Assembly (NCBI GenBank): GCA_900299205.1
Contig: OMIW01000181.1
Location: 1 to 11,363 of the forward strand
Source: Pseudomonadota bacterium
GTDB taxonomy: Bacteria > Bdellovibrionota_C > UBA2361 > OMIW01
Direction: 5' to 3'
Length of the DNA: 11,363 nt
Each line of letters opens with the position of its first letter. Position 1 is the first letter of the stretch. The notes under the pieces are model-generated. The model was not told where the DNA came from and did no database searches. It saw nothing but the letters and a program-made list of their open reading frames with translations. This document shows, in pieces, positions 1 to 7,268 of the stretch. The translations under genes were made by a program, and so were the position numbers.

Positions 1-284
1 GTGATGAAATGACCGTGGGAGTCGGTGCGGGGCAAATGAGCCGGATAGATTCGGTCGAGGTTGCATTGATGAAGGCTGACCGACACGGGCATGTATTGCA
101 GGGGGCGGTTGCTGCGTCAGATGCCTTCTTTCCGTTTCCCGATAGTGTTGAGACCCTCGCCGAGCGGGGTATCACCGCGATAGTTTCCCCGAAGGGCGCA
201 CGACGGGATGAGGAGGTCATCGCCGCTTGTAATCAGCGCGGGCTGGCGCTTTATCTACTCGAGGACAGACATTTCCGTCATTAG
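1..284 (+). CDS. purH: Bifunctional AICAR formyltransferase / IMP cyclohydrolase, C-terminal end (5' partial)
   Basis: PurH catalyses the last two steps of IMP synthesis in the cytoplasm: formylation of AICAR, then ring closure to IMP. Only the last 93 residues are visible, in the frame whose first full codon is at base 3. They belong to the formyltransferase domain. The family signatures GVGAGQMSRIDSV, ASDAFFPFPDSVE, a GITAIVSPKGARRDEEVI stretch and the terminal RHFRH are all present in the expected order, and the protein ends at the usual place. The true start lies before the window, and no frameshift is visible. purD follows on the same strand after 141 bases, a common pairing of purine genes. 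The identification is from recognised family motifs and is nearly certain. Confidence 0.96.
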   Translation, partial: DEMTVGVGAGQMSRIDSVEVALMKADRHGHVLQGAVAASDAFFPFPDSVETLAERGITAIVSPKGARRDEEVIAACNQRGLALYLLEDRHFRH

Positions 285-425
285 GATGTAATCCCTGAAT
301 CAGAGGGGCGATTCAAACGTCTGTATGCATCTTGATTTCAGGGACATCTCCTCAGGGGGACTCGACGAGAGGCCCCTCCTATCGTAGTGTCTCAGGGGAT
401 GTCGTATCTGAGGGGGAGGGTAGCT
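285..425 (+). promoter_or_regulatory. purH-purD intergenic leader with inverted repeat and repeated G-rich word
   Basis: No gene is seen here. An imperfect inverted repeat pairs TCCCTGAATCA (292-302) with TGATTTCAGGGA (333-344), with one extra base in the right arm. It could form a stem around a loop of about 30 bases. Further on, the word CTCAGGGG occurs at 351-358 and 391-398, and a close variant CTGAGGGG at 408-415. The last copy runs into the purD Shine-Dalgarno. No T-tract follows the stem, so it is not a clear terminator. A regulatory role for purD is inference only. Confidence 0.4.
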
Positions 426-1685
426 ATGAAGGTACTTGTTGTCGGATCAGGTGGGCGTGAACACGCGCTCTGTTGGCGTCTCGCTCAATCTCCGCAGGTT
501 GAAAAAGTGTGGTGTGCGCCCGGTAACCCGGGCACGAGTGAATGTGCGACTAACGTTACTATTCGTGCCGACGATATCTCAGCATTAGCTGATTTCGCCG
601 CGCAGTTTGGGGTTGATCTAACGATTGTTGGTCCCGAGGCACCGCTGGTCGCGGGGATAGTGGATCTCTTCCGAAAGCGGGGCCTCCGGATCTTTGGTCC
701 CACGGCCTCGGCAGCTCGAATAGAGAGCAGCAAAGGATTCGCCAAAAATTTGATGGTCGAGGCTGGTATTCCTACTGCAGCCTATCGCCGGTGTGAGAGT
801 CGTCGCGATGCGGAGGATTATTGCCAACAGCGGGGGGCGCCTCTGGTGCTGAAGGCAGATGGACTTGCTGCCGGAAAGGGGGTGGTGGTTTGTTACAATA
901 GCGAAGAGATCCGACAAGGTCTTATACATCTTTACGATGTTATAAAGACTGACACCATTTTGGTTGAAGAGCTTCTGATTGGTCCCGAAGCATCATTTTT
1001 CGTAGCAACCGATGGTGAGCAGATCGTCCCGATTGGATCCGCGCATGATTATAAACGAGTCGGAGAGGGGAATACTGGGCCCAATACCGGGGGAATGGGA
1101 GCGGTATCGCCGACGCCGTTTTTGACCTCAGGAGACGAGGCGGTTGTTGTTGAGACTATTGTACAACCACTTCTCGCAGTGATGCGCTCGCACGGTACGC
1201 CGTTCAGCGGATTCCTGTATGTCGGGCTCATGCTCCCGGAGGGAAAGCTGCCTCACGTCATTGAGTTTAATGCTCGGTTTGGTGATCCTGAGTGTCAGGT
1301 GCTTATGCGTCGGATTCAGGGCGATCTTTTCTCTCTTCTTTACGATCTTGCCGATGGGGCGACCGCGCAGCCGCTTCCTCTATCATCGAAAACTGCAGTT
1401 GCTGTTGTGCAGGCTTCAGCTGGATATCCCGAGACGAGCAGGAGTGGGGATCAGATTCTGGGGTTACAGCGCGCTGAACAGGTAAAAGGGGTTGCCGTCT
1501 TTCATGCTGGTACTGCGATTGATAAGGTTGGTCATGTGGTAACCAACGGAGGACGGGTCCTCGCGGTAACCGCCGAAGGTAATACGCTTGAGGAGGCTTG
1601 TGATCGGGTATACGAAGCGTGTGAAAAGATATCCTTCGCCGGCCGGGTGATGCGGAGTGACATCGGCGGGCCTAATAACAGTTAG
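426..1685 (+). CDS. purD: Phosphoribosylamine-glycine ligase (GAR synthetase)
   Basis: PurD joins 5-phosphoribosylamine and glycine using ATP, the second step of purine synthesis in the cytoplasm. The predicted protein has 419 residues, usual for the family. It opens with the N-domain motif GSGGREHAL (about 7-15). The ATP-grasp region follows with KADGLAAGKGVVV (about 143-155), the loop GGMGAVSP (from 222) and the metal/ATP site EFNARFGDPE (280-289). The ATG at 426 was chosen because it gives the classical MKVLVVGSGGREHA start and has a G/A-rich Shine-Dalgarno (411-420) just before it. In-frame starts at 387 (GTG) and 399 (ATG) would add residues unlike the family. It follows purH and precedes a small secreted-protein gene on the same strand. 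Confidence 0.97.
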   Translation: MKVLVVGSGGREHALCWRLAQSPQVEKVWCAPGNPGTSECATNVTIRADDISALADFAAQFGVDLTIVGPEAPLVAGIVDLFRKRGLRIFGPTASAARIESSKGFAKNLMVEAGIPTAAYRRCESRRDAEDYCQQRGAPLVLKADGLAAGKGVVVCYNSEEIRQGLIHLYDVIKTDTILVEELLIGPEASFFVATDGEQIVPIGSAHDYKRVGEGNTGPNTGGMGAVSPTPFLTSGDEAVVVETIVQPLLAVMRSHGTPFSGFLYVGLMLPEGKLPHVIEFNARFGDPECQVLMRRIQGDLFSLLYDLADGATAQPLPLSSKTAVAVVQASAGYPETSRSGDQILGLQRAEQVKGVAVFHAGTAIDKVGHVVTNGGRVLAVTAEGNTLEEACDRVYEACEKISFAGRVMRSDIGGPNNS

Positions 1686-1735
1686 GGGGGATGAGCGCGC
1701 GCTGTATTCTGCTGTTGAGCGGTTGGAACGTCATA

Positions 1736-2206
1736 ATGCGATCTATGGTGAAGCTCAAAACAAGGGGAACAGTTTTTGAGGTTTTCTCACTCATTGTTAC
1801 CCGTTACCTCGTGCCATGTAGTCTCATCTTCTGTATCGCTGCCCCCGCGCTCGGAGACTGTATTGTTCAGGATAGTTCGGGACTAATACGGGGGGTTCTT
1901 CTCGGGGAGGGGACCGCAACGGTAGAGGTGGTGACGACAGGGGGTCCATCGCCTCTTTCGGGGGTACCTTCCTCTCCATCGACAACACCGGACGATGCCC
2001 AACTTCGACTTCGTCGTATCACCGGACTCTCATCAGAGGTTTTGGGAACCCGCGAGGGTTCTACCCTCATCTTCTCCAGTGTGGGAGATGGTACCTGGCA
2101 GGCCGAGCTCGATACCGATGCAATTGCATCGATCACAATCACCCGGGATGTACCAATGGCTCCCTCTGCGGTGCCGATTTCCACCCCCCCTTTACCCGCA
2201 TTGTAA
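1736..2206 (+). CDS. Hypothetical secreted protein with signal peptide
   Basis: I do not recognise this 156-residue protein. It starts with a basic stretch (MRSMVKLKTRG) and a hydrophobic segment ending in APALGDC, which reads as a type I signal peptide cleaved near ALG. The Cys sits one residue too far along for a lipobox. The mature part is rich in Ser, Thr, Pro and Gly. It has a low-complexity stretch (GGPSPLSGVPSSPSTTPDD), then a more ordered middle (RRITGLSSEVLGTREGSTLI, then a GDGTWQAELDTDAIASITIT segment) and a Pro-rich tail. The start is uncertain: 1736 has a weak GGA upstream, 1745 is also possible, and 1691 would sit directly against its G-run. It lies between purD and glpD, with 14 bases to glpD, so cotranscription is plausible. 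That it is a real gene is moderately sure; its function is unknown. Confidence 0.6.
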   Translation: MRSMVKLKTRGTVFEVFSLIVTRYLVPCSLIFCIAAPALGDCIVQDSSGLIRGVLLGEGTATVEVVTTGGPSPLSGVPSSPSTTPDDAQLRLRRITGLSSEVLGTREGSTLIFSSVGDGTWQAELDTDAIASITITRDVPMAPSAVPISTPPLPAL

Positions 2207-2220
2207 TCCTATCAGATCGC

Positions 2221-3798
2221 ATGTCTCTCATCTCTCTCTACGAGCAGGAACAACCCTCGGACGAGCCTCCATGGACTGCGCAGTTTGCATCGCGCAAAAA
2301 GCTGATTTCGGATCTCAAGGGTGAACCTTTCTTTGACATCGTGATCGTCGGGGGCGGAATTCATGGCGCTTGCCTCGCGCGACTCGCTGCGTTTAATGGC
2401 CTTAAGACCGCCCTCTTCGAAATGGAAGATTACGCACACGCAACCTCGAGTCGGAGCTCCAAGCTCGCGCACGGGGGATTCCGCTACCTGCAGATGGGGG
2501 ACATTCAGCAGGTGCTCGAAGGGGTACGGTGTCGCGAGGATTTTTTCACCATTGCGCCCCATTTGGTGACGCCACAGAAGTTCTTCCTGCCGGTCTATAG
2601 CTGTGCGGGGCGAGTCGTCGTCGGAGTTGGTATGTCTCTCTACGACCTCAATCTTCGCAAGCCGGAGAGGCGCTATCGGTGGCTCGCCGCGCATGAGGTG
2701 CCACCTCTCTTCCGCACCCCACCGATCGGCGGGTATCAATTTTTTGATGGAGTGATGGATGATACCCGTTTAGTGATCGAGGAGATTATCGCGGCGCGAC
2801 AAGAGGGAGCGGTGTGTCTTAATCACGCTCGGGTCGAATCGATGACCCATCGGTACGATGATCGGGTTGAGGTCGGAATCATCGACCGGACCTCCGACAC
2901 TCACCTCACAATCCACGCGGGTGTCGTCGTCAACTGTGCGGGTCCCTGGGCGCCCGCAATTGGGCGGGTCGCTCCCCTTTCGGGTCGGGTGCGGTTTAGC
3001 CGCGGAAGCCACCTTCTCTTTGATACTCCGTGGCCCCATCCCGCGGTTATCATGCCGATGGCGGAGCGAGGGCGGTATTACTTTATTATTCCGCACCGCT
3101 TTGGGGGTACCCTCGTCGGGACGACCGAGCGTGAGGTTGCAACTCTTGAGGCAGATCCGCAGCCATCGCCTGAGGAGGTTCGAGAGATACTCGATCGGCT
3201 TGCGCATGACGTCCCACACGCGGGTTTACGGGAAGACCGCATCGTCGGGGCATTCGCAGGCCTCCGCACCTTGCCGGTACAACCTCGTCGCTCCCCGTCG
3301 TCAAGCAATGAGGGAGCGACCAGCCGTGTCTCCCGACGCCACCGGTGGGAGTATACCAACGGGGTATTGACCCTGTACGGTGGTAAATACACGACCGCTC
3401 CGATCGTCGCCGAGGAGGCACTCTCTCAGGTCATGAAGCTCGCTCGCCTCAAACGACCCATCGTACCGCTATGGGGCCGCCCGCTGCCGGGAGCAGCAGG
3501 TCGGGAAAACGCCGAACAGCTCCTCGCCGATATGAGTGCTGCCACCGAGCAGGGCCGCCACCTCGCTCACCAAGCCATTACCCGATTCGGCGGGCTGGTC
3601 CGCCATTTCGCCCGGGGCAACGACTGGGCAACCCCGATAGGCGATCTCGGGCTCACGGGAGAGGTCGATTTTGTTGTTCAGGTCGAACAAGCCCACACCG
3701 TTGAAGACGTTGTCCGACACCTCGCGGGGATCGCCGTACCGATGCTGAACGAGGGGGAGAGAGCCGCGGTAGCGAGGCGGTTAGGGGTGGTGGGGTAG
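2221..3798 (+). CDS. glpD: FAD-dependent glycerol-3-phosphate dehydrogenase
   Basis: This enzyme oxidises sn-glycerol 3-phosphate to dihydroxyacetone phosphate and passes electrons through FAD to the quinone pool at the inner face of the membrane. The 525-residue protein, slightly longer than E. coli GlpD, has the Rossmann FAD motif VGGGIHGACLARLAA (from about 43). Next come the family's SSRSSKLAHGGFRYL (76-90), the FAD/substrate region around FAGLRTLP (345-352) and the C-terminal signature YGGKYTTAPIVAEEAL (from 386). That signature is close to the family GGKxTTYR pattern but has AP in place of YR. The start at 2221 lacks a clear Shine-Dalgarno. It is kept because it leaves about 40 residues before the FAD motif and lies 14 bases after the upstream stop. 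No glpK or glpF is in view. Its 3' end faces a convergent gene only 15 bases away. Confidence 0.93.
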   Translation: MSLISLYEQEQPSDEPPWTAQFASRKKLISDLKGEPFFDIVIVGGGIHGACLARLAAFNGLKTALFEMEDYAHATSSRSSKLAHGGFRYLQMGDIQQVLEGVRCREDFFTIAPHLVTPQKFFLPVYSCAGRVVVGVGMSLYDLNLRKPERRYRWLAAHEVPPLFRTPPIGGYQFFDGVMDDTRLVIEEIIAARQEGAVCLNHARVESMTHRYDDRVEVGIIDRTSDTHLTIHAGVVVNCAGPWAPAIGRVAPLSGRVRFSRGSHLLFDTPWPHPAVIMPMAERGRYYFIIPHRFGGTLVGTTEREVATLEADPQPSPEEVREILDRLAHDVPHAGLREDRIVGAFAGLRTLPVQPRRSPSSSNEGATSRVSRRHRWEYTNGVLTLYGGKYTTAPIVAEEALSQVMKLARLKRPIVPLWGRPLPGAAGRENAEQLLADMSAATEQGRHLAHQAITRFGGLVRHFARGNDWATPIGDLGLTGEVDFVVQVEQAHTVEDVVRHLAGIAVPMLNEGERAAVARRLGVVG

Positions 3799-3813
3799 GG
3801 GGTACGTTTGCGA

Positions 3814-4872
3814 TTATTTCATCACCAACACGATCTTCCCCCTTTGCTCCCCCGCTTCGAGTCGAGCCATCATCTCGATTCCGCGCTCAAACGGCGCGAT
3901 TGTGTCGACGAGAAGGTCAAGGTGTGGGTGAATGGTGGGGCTCCAGAGAAATTCGATTGCTTGATGAAAATCGTGGGTGCTTCCCATCGTTGAGCCGATG
4001 AGGGAGAGCTGCTTTGAGAAGATCATCCGGTTGTCAATTGCGAGCATTGGCCCACTGGTAGAGCCGACCGTTACAATTCGTCCACCCCGTCGGACTGCCT
4101 TGAGACTCCGCTCGATTGTTGTTGCTCCGACGTTGTCGACAACAAGGTCAACGCCACGACCTCCTGTCAACCGAAGTACCTCTCGATGCCATTGAGGTGT
4201 CTCATGATAGAGTATCGTTTCATCGGCCCCGATCGCTGTTATTGCGCGCTGTTTCTCGGGACTTCCTGCGAGTGCAATCACCCTCGCGCCGTGACGTCTG
4301 GCGATGAATGCGGCGAGTGAATTAACCCCGCCACCCGCGCCGACAATCAAAACGGTCTCCCCCGCAAGAAGATTTCCCCGAGAAAAAAGCATACGCCAGA
4401 CAGTGGTGCCGGTGAGCAGGAAAGCGGCTGCAAGGGGATCGCTGAGATGCTCGGGGACCGGTACGAGGCACTTTGTCGGCACAGCGACCAACTCAGCGAG
4501 CCCTCCCGGGCAATCCTCACCGATAATTCGATAGAGAGGGCTCACGCACTCTTCCCCGCGGTCGCTCCATGCATCAGGGCCTGTCACGTAGCCGGGGTTG
4601 ACCGCTACCCGAGTGCCCTCAGTGATGCGATCGTCGAGTGAGAGAGGCTCGGGATCGGGCACTACCACAGTTCCTACGATATCGCTGCCGGTCCAGTGGG
4701 GGAGTGGTAGGGTGAGCCCCGGCCATCCGCGGCGTACCCAGATGTCGAGATGGTTGAGCGCAACTGCCCGTACGGCGAGCACGGTCCAGCCAGGAGTCTC
4801 GGCTGGCTCTGGCACTTCCCGAAAGGCGAGGGTCTCGATACCCCCGTGAGATTCAAAGCCGAGCGCCCTCAT
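3814..4872 (-). CDS. Medium-chain dehydrogenase/reductase (zinc-type alcohol dehydrogenase-like, quinone oxidoreductase-like)
   Basis: This is a 352-residue NAD(P)-dependent oxidoreductase of the MDR superfamily; the substrate cannot be read from sequence. The N-terminal GroES-like domain shows the family run VALNHLDIWVRRGWPG (37-52) and TGSDIVG (61-67). The nucleotide-binding motif is VGAGGGVNSLAA (from 177). In zinc alcohol dehydrogenases the catalytic-zinc positions are a Cys near 38 and GHE near 60; here they read NH and GSD, so a catalytic zinc is doubtful. The lobe after VNPG (91-94), which normally carries four structural-zinc Cys, keeps only C109 and C121. The ATG at 4872 has GGAG six bases upstream; a longer reading to 5031 would overlap prmA. 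It starts 13 bases after the prmA stop, so the two are probably cotranscribed. Confidence 0.88.
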   Translation of the reverse strand: MRALGFESHGGIETLAFREVPEPAETPGWTVLAVRAVALNHLDIWVRRGWPGLTLPLPHWTGSDIVGTVVVPDPEPLSLDDRITEGTRVAVNPGYVTGPDAWSDRGEECVSPLYRIIGEDCPGGLAELVAVPTKCLVPVPEHLSDPLAAAFLLTGTTVWRMLFSRGNLLAGETVLIVGAGGGVNSLAAFIARRHGARVIALAGSPEKQRAITAIGADETILYHETPQWHREVLRLTGGRGVDLVVDNVGATTIERSLKAVRRGGRIVTVGSTSGPMLAIDNRMIFSKQLSLIGSTMGSTHDFHQAIEFLWSPTIHPHLDLLVDTIAPFERGIEMMARLEAGEQRGKIVLVMK

Positions 4873-4885
4873 GGGTATCTCCGAG

Positions 4886-5776
4886 TTATTCCGATGTGAT
4901 GGCCCTGCGATATCGCCGAGCCACCCATCGCATTCCGTGACTATCGTCTGCGCGGACTGGCGACTCCCACCGGTATTCAAGGATGAGGGGCAGGTCAGAA
5001 AAGGCGGTCTCGATTGATGGGTCGAGCTCAACAGCGATTCCAGAAATCAGGAGAACACCATTAGGGCGGGTAAGGTTTATGAGGTCGTGGCGCATTTCAA
5101 TGAGGAGCTCTGCGTAAAGATTCGCAATTACAAGATCTCGTGGGGAGGTCAAATCAGGGAGCGAGGTGAGCGAGAGAGCAACCTGAGGAGTAACCCCATT
5201 AATGGCACAGTTCTCTGCTGCATTGTCGAGAGCCGCAGGGTCGATATCGGTTGCGATAACCTCGGCATCGGGAAAAAGCATGGATGCTGCGATGGCCAGA
5301 ATCCCGCTGCCGGTGCCGACGTCAGCGACCGTCCGAATATTCCTTCCCTCGGAGGCGAGAGCACCAAGCATCGCAATTAGGGTATTGGTGGTATCGTGAT
5401 GGCCGGTGCCAAACCCCATACCTGGAATGAGATGGAGGACGCCCGGCTCGGGAGTTATCCCCACGGGAGATGCGTGAGGTTGAATGACAAGGCCTCCGAC
5501 CACCATTGGTTGGTGGAGCTCAGGGCAAAGCGCAGCCCAGTCGTGCTCTGCGATGGTGGATTGCTCTAGGACTATACCGCCAAGTCGCTCAATCGAGGCA
5601 AAAACCGGGGAGAGATCGGCATGTTCACAAAACACCCGAAGCCTGTGGGAAGCGGCCGGCTCCGAAGATGAAATATGTTCGGTTGAGCCTGCGCCCGCCT
5701 CAATAAGGAGCTCCCCCGCAGACTCGGGGTCGCACCCCTCAAGGGGAAGCGATATCGTGATGAGTAAATGGGTCAT
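4886..5776 (-). CDS. prmA: Ribosomal protein L11 methyltransferase
   Basis: PrmA is a SAM-dependent methyltransferase that trimethylates ribosomal protein L11 in the cytoplasm. The 296-residue protein matches the usual length. It has the N-terminal substrate-recognition domain, then a linker with DWAALCPELHQP (79-90), the PrmA motif PGMGFGTGHHDTT (118-130; the family usually has GTGTHPTT), the SAM-binding loop DVGTGSGILAIAA (152-164), DIDPAALDNAAENCAINGV (177-195) and NLYAELL (219-225) at the active site. The ATG at 5776 gives MTHLLITISLP, like other PrmA starts; a TTG at 5788 in the same frame is an alternative. Neither has a good Shine-Dalgarno. The leader carries two dyads described separately. 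It is followed after 13 bases by an MDR dehydrogenase. Confidence 0.93.
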   Translation of the reverse strand: MTHLLITISLPLEGCDPESAGELLIEAGAGSTEHISSSEPAASHRLRVFCEHADLSPVFASIERLGGIVLEQSTIAEHDWAALCPELHQPMVVGGLVIQPHASPVGITPEPGVLHLIPGMGFGTGHHDTTNTLIAMLGALASEGRNIRTVADVGTGSGILAIAASMLFPDAEVIATDIDPAALDNAAENCAINGVTPQVALSLTSLPDLTSPRDLVIANLYAELLIEMRHDLINLTRPNGVLLISGIAVELDPSIETAFSDLPLILEYRWESPVRADDSHGMRWVARRYRRAITSE

Positions 5777-5832
5777 CGGTTTGGACAACGCTTGAGATTT
5801 TTAATGAGATGAGGAAGAGTGCCCCCAAAGAC

Positions 5833-5930
5833 GATTTCTCCCTGGGAGAATGATCTAAATAAATAGCTCAAATTTCAAGTCCGATTCCGGGATGCCCGAA
5901 AGCTCGCGCTCTTTGCGGGAGAAATCTCCC
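5833..5930 (-). promoter_or_regulatory. Paired GGGAGA/TCTCCC dyads in the prmA leader
   Basis: Two perfect short palindromes lie between the receiver-like gene and prmA. One is TTCTCCC-T-GGGAGAA (5836-5850). The other is GGGAGA-AA-TCTCCC (5917-5930). They share a half-site, so GATTTCTCCC (5833-5842) is also the exact reverse complement of GGGAGAAATC (5917-5926). RNA from the minus strand could therefore form either two local hairpins or one long-range 10-bp stem. A smaller hairpin, CGGG-CAT-CCCG, sits between them. None is followed by a T-tract in the direction of transcription. They may be operator half-sites or a leader switch for prmA, or 3' structures of the upstream gene. Confidence 0.45.
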
Positions 5931-5957
5931 AACGACCTTCAACGGATGCAGATGCTT

Positions 5958-6674
5958 TTATTCCTCCTCTTTGAGAGAGAAAGATTTCTTCTGCTTTTCG
6001 GCGAATTTTCTCACTCGTGAACTTGCGCCTGAATAGGCGACCATTTTCCGGGGGATAATAGGTGGCGTAGGAACCTCATCGAAAATTTCCGTGGCCATTT
6101 CGAAATACAAAGCCAACTCATCCTCGTTGAGACCCTGCAGAACCGTTGCTGCCGATCTCAACTCTCTGATCGCCACTCCGGCTGGAAGAGCACTACAATA
6201 GTTGTACCAAACGGAGTCGAGCTTTGAGATGATCTCATCGAGGAGAAGTCGAATTGCCTGCTTGCGACGGGCAAGCGCGCGTTGTTTCTTTACTGCGGTC
6301 GACAGTGCAATGACCCCGGCGAGGTCCTCAACACTGAAGGGAGACATCAGGATTCCGTTGGCCCCACTGAGAAGGGTCTGCGCGACATTACCTACGGACT
6401 GGTCTTTGCTATCCAAGACCACGACGAACGCAGCGTCACTCGCCTCTTTAAGGAGTAGGCACTTCTCGATGAATTCCTCACTCGCCGCTGCGTCAAGATC
6501 GCTCGCGATAAATATGATGTCGCAAGAGCCCTCGAGATTTTCAAGTCGAGCGACTGCTTCTCGAAACGAAGAAGCCTGCATGACCCGCTGAAGCTCGGAC
6601 ATCAGAGACGTCGCTTGCTTCAGCAACATCCGCTTATAAGCATCAGGATCAACGATGATGGCGGTAAGGGACAT
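5958..6674 (-). CDS. Degenerate receiver-domain (CheY-like) protein
   Basis: This is a 238-residue protein with an N-terminal receiver fold (about 1-125) and an unassigned, mostly helical, charged C-terminal part ending in a Lys/Glu-rich tail. The receiver is seen from AIIVDPDAYKRMLLK (5-19), which keeps the acidic pair D9/D11, from DIIFIAS (52-58), and from SGANGILMSPFSVEDL (103-118). The key phosphorylation residues are lost: the acceptor Asp position reads A57, the conserved Thr/Ser position reads D88, and the conserved Lys before PF reads S111. It is unlikely to be switched by phosphorylation in the usual way. ATG 6674 was chosen because GGAG lies six bases upstream; a GTG at 6677 would be too close to it. 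It lies 64 bases after trxA. Function and partner are unknown. Confidence 0.75.
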   Translation of the reverse strand: MSLTAIIVDPDAYKRMLLKQATSLMSELQRVMQASSFREAVARLENLEGSCDIIFIASDLDAAASEEFIEKCLLLKEASDAAFVVVLDSKDQSVGNVAQTLLSGANGILMSPFSVEDLAGVIALSTAVKKQRALARRKQAIRLLLDEIISKLDSVWYNYCSALPAGVAIRELRSAATVLQGLNEDELALYFEMATEIFDEVPTPPIIPRKMVAYSGASSRVRKFAEKQKKSFSLKEEE

Positions 6675-6738
6675 CACTCACTCCGTTATTCCCCTCGCCA
6701 CCGAAATCGGGTGCTGTCTGACCGATACGGGAGGTAGG

Positions 6739-7065
6739 CTAGACCACTTTTTTGATCGCCGTTTCGAGGATGTCCTTCTGCACCGCGCCGACGATCTGCT
6801 CGACAACCTGACCCCCCTTAAAGAATACGAGATTCGGTATTCCACGCACGTTGTAATGCGGCGGGGTACGAGGATTGTCATCGACATTCAGCTTAACAAT
6901 CTTTAGCTTTCCCGCATACTCAGCGGCAAGTTGTTCAAGCACTGGCGCGATACTCTTACACGGACCGCACCATGGGGCCCAAAAATCTACAAGAACAGGG
7001 GTCCCTGATTGCAAAACATCTGTATCAAAAGCGCTATCTGAGGTTTCTCCAACAATCACTGACAT
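6739..7065 (-). CDS. trxA: Thioredoxin
   Basis: This is a small cytoplasmic thiol-disulfide reductant, kept reduced by thioredoxin reductase. The 108-residue protein has the usual length. It carries the active site WAPWCGPCK (29-37) with redox Cys C33 and C36, the strand KIVKLNVDDNP (55-65), and the cis-proline loop VRGIPNLVFF, with P77 matching the conserved proline. The residue after that proline is Asn where many thioredoxins have Thr. The ATG at 7065 has AAGGA about seven bases upstream. It lies between the lipoprotein gene and the receiver-like gene on the same strand. The 203-base gap before it could hold its own promoter, but no convincing -35/-10 pair was seen. Confidence 0.96.
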   Translation of the reverse strand: MSVIVGETSDSAFDTDVLQSGTPVLVDFWAPWCGPCKSIAPVLEQLAAEYAGKLKIVKLNVDDNPRTPPHYNVRGIPNLVFFKGGQVVEQIVGAVQKDILETAIKKVV

Positions 7066-7268
7066 ATCTCATCCTTTCTTCGTTAAGGTTATGGTTATTT
7101 GATGCGGGTCCCCGATACCGGTCTTTTCGAGAGCTTCCCCAGCCAGCCCTAATCGGCAACGATCCGCCGAAAGAGCATGGATTGAAATGCAATAACCGAT
7201 GGGGCGATGGGCTACTTCATTGAATCAATGCCTTGGACCCTCCCTTCGTCTGAGCCGTTCAGGGACTG

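Noticed and set aside
3784-3802. G-rich run across the glpD stop codon, a possible G-quadruplex
   Set aside because: Only three runs of three or more G are present plus one GG, so a stable three-quartet structure is not supported; it lies within high-GC coding sequence.
3799-3813. Bidirectional terminator between convergent glpD and dehydrogenase genes
   Set aside because: The 15-base gap shows no stem-loop and no T-tract.
4873-5031. Longer N-terminus for the MDR dehydrogenase
   Set aside because: It would overlap the prmA coding region by about 145 bases and adds residues unlike the family; the ATG at 4872 has GGAG at good spacing.
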